A stretch of 39,818 bases of DNA from a virus. The DNA is taken from positions 1 to 39,818 of IMG/VR virus record IMGVR_UViG_3300009373_000585, one strand, 5' to 3'. The notes beneath the pieces were generated by a model, which worked only from the letters and a program-made list of their open reading frames with translations, ran no database searches and was not told the origin of the DNA. This document shows, piece by piece, positions 36,163 to 39,818 of this stretch (position 1 is the first letter of the stretch; the number at the start of each line of letters is the position of its first letter). Position numbers and translations under genes: made by a program.

Positions 36163-36603
36163 TTATTTGACTCTCTCTATCTCAACTGGTATGACACCGT
36201 CATCCAGGTCGCCGATCTCAGCAAAGGCAGCCTTTGTCAGATCCACAATCCTGTCTGATAGGCTCCGGTTGCCATATGTCCTCGCACCACCCCAGTCATT
36301 GTGCCGGACAATGACTGACTTGCCATTCTTTGTGTTCTTGACCCTGTAATAACCTCCGAACTGGTATGACCGCATCGCGCATGTCATGGCGTTCTCGTTA
36401 AAAGGTTCCCCACTGGCCGTCGTTTTGTGCTCAAAAGGATCAGTGGGGTCGTCTGAGCTGTACCAAGCCGCGTACCCGGCCACTCTCTCCGGGTAGGAAT
36501 ATGTGGCGTTGATGTGCACGGCCAGTCCGAAGGCTCCAACGGTGCACACGATCGATAAGACTGCTATCACATTGATTAGGTTGAAACAATACTTTCCACC
36601 CAT
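36163..36603 (-). CDS. Membrane-anchored RlpA-like muralytic protein (146 aa)
   Basis: Residues 10-32 are a membrane segment, then GYAAWYSSDDPTDPFEHKTTASGEPFNENAMTCAMRS and YYRVKNTKNGKSVIVRHNDWGGARTYGNRSLSDRIVDLTKAAFAEIG form a double-psi beta-barrel of the RlpA kind. The key Glu66 (ASGEPF) and Asp103 (HNDWGG) are present. RlpA enzymes are lytic transglycosylases acting on peptidoglycan lacking stem peptides. With a membrane segment instead of a cleavable lipobox it could be a signal-anchor endolysin. AGGGGGGTGCG precedes the ATG. The next gene is spanin-like. Confidence 0.8.
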   Translation of the reverse strand: MGGKYCFNLINVIAVLSIVCTVGAFGLAVHINATYSYPERVAGYAAWYSSDDPTDPFEHKTTASGEPFNENAMTCAMRSYQFGGYYRVKNTKNGKSVIVRHNDWGGARTYGNRSLSDRIVDLTKAAFAEIGDLDDGVIPVEIERVK

Positions 36604-36611
36604 CGCACCCC

Positions 36612-36827
36612 CTATGTGTTTATGGCTTCAATCACTTTTTTGAGATTGAGGTTATCTACCTGCTGAGTGTATATCTCTCTGGCCGTTCTAACCTCTGTGT
36701 CCTTTTTTATTACATAGGCATATTGTGGATCTTCCTTGCTATCAAAATTCTCTTTGTCGTGGATTTTGTGCCACTCTTTGACATCTTTAACTTCCATATT
36801 GGTCTGCTCTATGGTGATTTTATACAT
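36612..36827 (-). CDS. Hypothetical early protein (71 aa)
   Basis: The product is polar, with a beta-like start (YKITIEQTNMEVKDVKEWHK), then AYVIKKDTEVRTAREIYTQQVDNLNLKKVIEAI. No family is recognised. ATG 36827 has GGAGGGAAGTG upstream and overlaps the TGA of the replication gene (TGATG). It is nine bases before the RlpA-like gene. Function unknown. Confidence 0.5.
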   Translation of the reverse strand: MYKITIEQTNMEVKDVKEWHKIHDKENFDSKEDPQYAYVIKKDTEVRTAREIYTQQVDNLNLKKVIEAINT

Positions 36828-37561
36828 CACTTCCCTCCTTTCATTTTAGCCGCGGTTTCGCTTACCATCTTGGCCACCTTTGGATCATGTCGCCTTCCCG
36901 CGGGTTGTTTATAAGCGCCAATGGGTGATCTCAGTTTGGGTGGCTGTACCTTCATTCCCGGATCTATCCGGTTAAGCCAGTTCACTATAAACCGCTTTGT
37001 CTTTTTCCTGCCCGGCTTTGTAAGTAGCCAAGCGTCCATCTTTGCTGATTCTATATCTATATCTATATGCCGATAGGCAGGGTTTGTTTTTAAAGCCTTT
37101 AAGAAAGATGCTGTTGGCACGGTACTTGCATCCTTCTCCTTCTCCATTCCCTTTTCCATTCCCTTTTCCAGCGGTTTACCACCGTTAGGTAACGGTGGCT
37201 TAACCGTTAAGGCACTTTTTGGAGGCTCAGGGATCCCAGAATCGCGCTCTGTATGATGTGGCCTTTGGTGCTTGTGCCATTCAAGGATTTGTATAACCCC
37301 TTGACCTTCAACAACATAGCGAAGTATGAAAGGCTTACCACTGGAAGCTTTGGGTTTTGTAAGGGAAAGGAGACCTGCTCCAATGTCAACTTTGTCGTAA
37401 GGAAAGAGCTCGACCTTGATGCGTTTCGGCCTATCCTCTAATCTCCCCTCTTTATCAGCCAACACCCAAAGACCCGCGTACAGTAACCGGATCCAATAAG
37501 GTAGGTCTGCGAGATCTTCATCCCTAAAAAAGTCCGGCTTGAGGTATCGTATTCTTGGCAT
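36827..37561 (-). CDS. Phage replication protein, initiator-like (244 aa)
   Basis: The start PRIRYLKPDFFRDEDLADLPYWIRLLYAGLWVLADKEGRLEDRPKRIKVELFPYD and IQILEWHKHQRPHHTERDSG are conserved in phage replication initiator/organiser proteins with a winged-helix N-terminus. A Pro-rich linker precedes a C-terminal region (SFLKALKTNPAYRHIDIDIE, then AWLLTKPGRKKTKRFIVNWL) that may bind a helicase loader. It lies after RecT and before the lysis genes. AGGAGG precedes the ATG. No helicase is in view, so the host's is probably recruited. Confidence 0.7.
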   Translation of the reverse strand: MPRIRYLKPDFFRDEDLADLPYWIRLLYAGLWVLADKEGRLEDRPKRIKVELFPYDKVDIGAGLLSLTKPKASSGKPFILRYVVEGQGVIQILEWHKHQRPHHTERDSGIPEPPKSALTVKPPLPNGGKPLEKGMEKGMEKEKDASTVPTASFLKALKTNPAYRHIDIDIESAKMDAWLLTKPGRKKTKRFIVNWLNRIDPGMKVQPPKLRSPIGAYKQPAGRRHDPKVAKMVSETAAKMKGGK

Positions 37562-37578
37562 AAATCAATACCTCCTGA

Positions 37579-38724
37579 TTATTTGGCCTTTTTAGCCTTA
37601 TATCCGTCCTGTATAGAGGCGATCTCATCGTTCAGCCAGGTACGCATTACCTTCGGCAGCTTATTCCTTTCCTTGGTGATCTCAGAGAGCCTTTTGTCAA
37701 ACTCCTCTTTGGTCTGAGCCTCTCTCAGGTACTCTGATAGCTCGGCCGCCTTAGCCTCTGCCTCTTTGAGCTCAGGAGCACGCATCTGCGAAACCATGCG
37801 CTTCATTTCCGCAATCAGAGAAGTAAAGTCAGCCTCACTCAAGTCTGCCTTCGCGTTCTCCTGGATGCTCTTAAACCATTCCCGCAGAGCCGTAGCATCC
37901 TTGCGTTCTTTTGCTAAGTCCATATATTGCCTGAGATTAAGGGGTTCTCGATCCTCCTTCTTCCCTTTCTCCAGCCCGGTGATAAGCTCGCTCTGCTTAT
38001 CTGCAAGCATCTGCCGGATCTCTTCGCGATCCTTATCCATAAGGATCCCTATTTCGGCTTTATTGCTCATTTCCCACCTTCTTATTTCGGCAGGCTCCTT
38101 CATCGCTGCGATCTCAGCCTCAGCCTTTGCCCTAAACTCTTCAAGCCACTCATCATAGTTCTCCGGGCTTGCCGTTATCTGCTTGGTCTGATCCACTATG
38201 GCTGCTTTTTCATCTACGTCGCTGAGGTTCTCTACTTCCTCAGTCAGGTACAGGCCGCCGATCACGTCCGGGAACACAACCCTGGCGCAAGCAGAGATCG
38301 CACGCCACTTATACATATTCATAGGTTGCTTTTTATAATTATCCTTCCCGGCGAGCCACATCGCCTTAGCTTCTTCCGCCCCAAACGTAGCTGAATGAGG
38401 AGATCTACCCTTCCGGGTCATGGTAACAGTTACCTTGTTGTCGCCCTTTTCGATCTGCATATCCTGCAACTGTCCGCTCCTGTTAATCATGCCGAGCATG
38501 AGCTGCGGGGCTACTGCGGGCTTTTGGTTTATGATATTGATGCCGCGCAGTGCCTCCATCATAGGGACGTTAAGCTCCCTTCCGGTCATAACAACCATGA
38601 TCACCTGCTCGGCTGTTTTAAGAGCAGGCGGTAAGAAGTGAGTCTTGAGCATGGCCTCAGCCACACTGTGCATACGATCCCATGTCTGCACCTGTTGATC
38701 CACATTCATTATGTCGTTACCCAT
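37579..38724 (-). CDS. recT: RecT-family single-strand annealing protein (381 aa)
   Basis: The core KTAEQVIMVVMTGRELNVPMMEALRGINIINQKPAVAPQLMLGMINRSG, then NYKKQPMNMYKWRAISACARVVFPDVIGGLYLTEEV is the RecT signature of phage annealing proteins, which pair single strands in recombination. The second half (residues 190-381) is a long Glu/Lys-rich coiled coil not found in basic RecT proteins of about 270 residues. AGGAGG lies five bases before ATG 38724. No RecE-like exonuclease is in view. The neighbouring 215-residue gene is its usual partner. Confidence 0.85.
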   Translation of the reverse strand: MGNDIMNVDQQVQTWDRMHSVAEAMLKTHFLPPALKTAEQVIMVVMTGRELNVPMMEALRGINIINQKPAVAPQLMLGMINRSGQLQDMQIEKGDNKVTVTMTRKGRSPHSATFGAEEAKAMWLAGKDNYKKQPMNMYKWRAISACARVVFPDVIGGLYLTEEVENLSDVDEKAAIVDQTKQITASPENYDEWLEEFRAKAEAEIAAMKEPAEIRRWEMSNKAEIGILMDKDREEIRQMLADKQSELITGLEKGKKEDREPLNLRQYMDLAKERKDATALREWFKSIQENAKADLSEADFTSLIAEMKRMVSQMRAPELKEAEAKAAELSEYLREAQTKEEFDKRLSEITKERNKLPKVMRTWLNDEIASIQDGYKAKKAK

Positions 38725-38733
38725 CACACCCTC

Positions 38734-39381
38734 CTATCGTACTGCCAGGATTGACTTCTGAAAGACCTTGATACCTGGTATCTCAAGATCACAAGTGTTG
38801 ACTCCCCGCTCGTTGCGCGTATGCGCCCGTATCATGGCATTGACCTTCTTCTCATCAAGCACCATGTATTCAAGCGGGATCTTCTTAATGTCAACAACTT
38901 CGAATGTCCAGATCTTCTTTAAGTTAGAGGATCCAAGAGAGGAACGGATCGCTGTTGTCTGTTTCTTCGGTTCCTCTACTACGGCCGGGACATCTTCCCC
39001 TAAGAAGTCAGCGGCAGCCTTTGACTTGCTTTCCCCTTCCTTCTTCCTCGCCTCTTCCTCAGCGCGCCTCTTATTGTCGAGCTCGGTAGCATAGACAGTC
39101 AGCTTGCCCCGTACGATCTCATAGGCTTCTTTAAGAGGCGAGGTTAATTTCTTAAACTCGCCATTGATGCTTGAGACGTGATCCTGGAGAGGCTTTACAA
39201 AAAACTTGCGCCTAGTCTCCAGCTTGCTAATGAACTCTTTTGCCAGCTTGAGATCATCGTTCGCCGCTTTACTGCTTAGCTCGTCGGTAATCTGGACGGC
39301 CTTTGCTCTCTCAAGCAGTGTAGGCATATTCTTTCCAACCAACTGCACTTCCTGATCTTCCCTTATATTTTTAATCTCCAT
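38734..39381 (-). CDS. Conserved protein next to RecT (215 aa)
   Basis: The N-terminal part is a coiled coil (KAVQITDELSSKAANDDLKL, then AKEFISKLETRRKFFVKPLQ, then EAYEIVRGKLTVYATELDNK). A Lys/Glu linker follows, and the C-terminal part has KKIWTFEVVDIKKIPLEYMV, then LDEKKVNAMIRAHT and LEIPGIKVFQKSILAVR. This ending recurs in phage proteins encoded beside RecT, of unknown role, perhaps structural helpers in recombination. The start overlaps the preceding stop (TAATG) with GGAGGATGAGTA upstream. Confidence 0.65.
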   Translation of the reverse strand: MEIKNIREDQEVQLVGKNMPTLLERAKAVQITDELSSKAANDDLKLAKEFISKLETRRKFFVKPLQDHVSSINGEFKKLTSPLKEAYEIVRGKLTVYATELDNKRRAEEEARKKEGESKSKAAADFLGEDVPAVVEEPKKQTTAIRSSLGSSNLKKIWTFEVVDIKKIPLEYMVLDEKKVNAMIRAHTRNERGVNTCDLEIPGIKVFQKSILAVR

Positions 39382-39818
39382 TACTCATCCTCCTTACATA
39401 CGGTTGCATGGACATCCTCTGGCCGGGGAAATAACTCATGATTTTCCCCGTCATAGAAATCCAACTGCTTTTCCTTAAACAATGAATTTTCCTCCAGCCG
39501 CTTGACAGCACTTCTTTGTTTTCGCTGGCGTAGATAAAGCGCTATCATGCGCCTGCGATCCTCATTCTCAAGAATTTCCTTTGCCACTTCGATCTCACGG
39601 CGATCGAGAGTGTATAGAGGTAGTATGTAATATCCATACTTGGAGGACGTCATTATTTCAGGAATGGCCGCACAGATTTTGCGGAACTTCCGATCCTCCA
39701 TACCGAGTGTTTCGGCGATGATAGAACGCGCAGCAGCTCTTTCATAACCACAATGATGGGTAAGCATGTAACTCTTTACGCGAGTAACATCGTCTTGAGA
39801 TATTCCCGGCATCGTCAT
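39381..39818 (-). CDS. Winged-helix-like early protein (145 aa)
   Basis: The segment GYERAAARSIIAETLGMEDRKFRKICAAIPEIMTSSKYGYYILPLYTLDRREIEVAKEILENEDRRRMIALYLRQRKQ reads as a winged helix followed by the S/D-x-x-E-x6-L-x-x-R-x4-R-x-x-x-L-R helix seen in phage early regulators. It should bind DNA, possibly regulating the early operon. The gene starts exactly at the window edge (ATG at 39818, another at 39812), so an upstream extension cannot be excluded. It overlaps the RecT-partner gene by one base pair at TAATG. Confidence 0.55.
   Translation of the reverse strand: MTMPGISQDDVTRVKSYMLTHHCGYERAAARSIIAETLGMEDRKFRKICAAIPEIMTSSKYGYYILPLYTLDRREIEVAKEILENEDRRRMIALYLRQRKQRSAVKRLEENSLFKEKQLDFYDGENHELFPRPEDVHATVCKEDE

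Noticed and set aside
1-39818. Direct terminal repeats or circular overlap of the contig ends
   Set aside because: The first and last few dozen bases do not match; circularity can only be guessed from the gene order.

Overview
This window reads as most or all of the genome of a tailed phage (Caudoviricetes), probably of podovirus type, recovered as a contig whose two ends fall at gene borders. The evidence is a complete head module (small and large terminase, 672-residue portal, acidic scaffold-like protein, HK97-fold capsid protein of the SU10/DUF5309 kind), a head-tail adaptor, a propeller-like hub protein, fibres and three internal or ejection-type proteins. I see no tape measure, tube or sheath protein. 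There is no tRNA, CRISPR array, integrase or DNA polymerase in view. The standard genetic code is used, with TGA as a working stop. A Gram-negative host is likely, judging from a lipoprotein, an RlpA-like wall enzyme and O-antigen-type sugar genes. The host genus cannot be read from the sequence.

Layout, in the direction of transcription (almost everything is on the minus strand, so from high to low coordinates). 39.8-32.3 kb is the early block: a winged-helix protein, a RecT neighbour, a RecT annealing protein, a replication-initiator-like protein, an anchored RlpA-like muralytic enzyme followed by a coiled-coil protein, an acyl carrier protein, an HNH/NinG-like zinc protein, membrane proteins, an ASCH-type protein and several small genes. 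32.2-32.05 kb is a control region: a consensus sigma70 promoter followed at once by two intrinsic terminators, directly in front of the terminase genes. This is the arrangement of an antitermination-controlled late promoter. 32.05-24.7 kb holds terminase, two tiny cysteine-rich genes, portal, scaffold and capsid. 24.6-17.5 kb interrupts the structural genes with a sugar and surface-modification cluster: methyltransferase, GT2 and GT4 glycosyltransferases, nucleotide-sugar dehydrogenase-like protein, hexapeptide acetyltransferase, WbqC-like protein and a nucleotidyltransferase-kinase fusion. 17.5-11.9 kb returns to structure: adaptor, hub, fibres and ejection proteins.

11.85-6.4 kb is more A/T-rich by eye. 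It carries a winged-helix gene with DNA iterons inside it, an HNH gene, two large internal virion proteins, and the only convincing plus-strand genes: two small membrane proteins, each behind its own promoter and each preceded by a tiny reading frame that overlaps its start codon. 6.4-2.9 kb has two tail-fibre-like proteins, one with a clear Sec signal peptide. 2.9-1.2 kb has a glycosyltransferase and a phosphatase/sulfatase-superfamily protein. 1.2-0 kb is a run of small membrane, lipoprotein and coiled-coil genes suggesting holin and spanin functions.

Three mobile HNH genes are scattered through the late region, two of them sharing a 38-base identical stretch. The hexamer GGATCC is unusually common (35 copies found by eye) but absent from about 1.46 to 12.1 kb, which marks that part as different in origin or history. 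The most interesting signals are the promoter/tandem-terminator late switch, the paired plus-strand units, the 22-base iterons, the nucleotidyltransferase-kinase fusion, the phage-borne acyl carrier protein and the fibre with a signal peptide.
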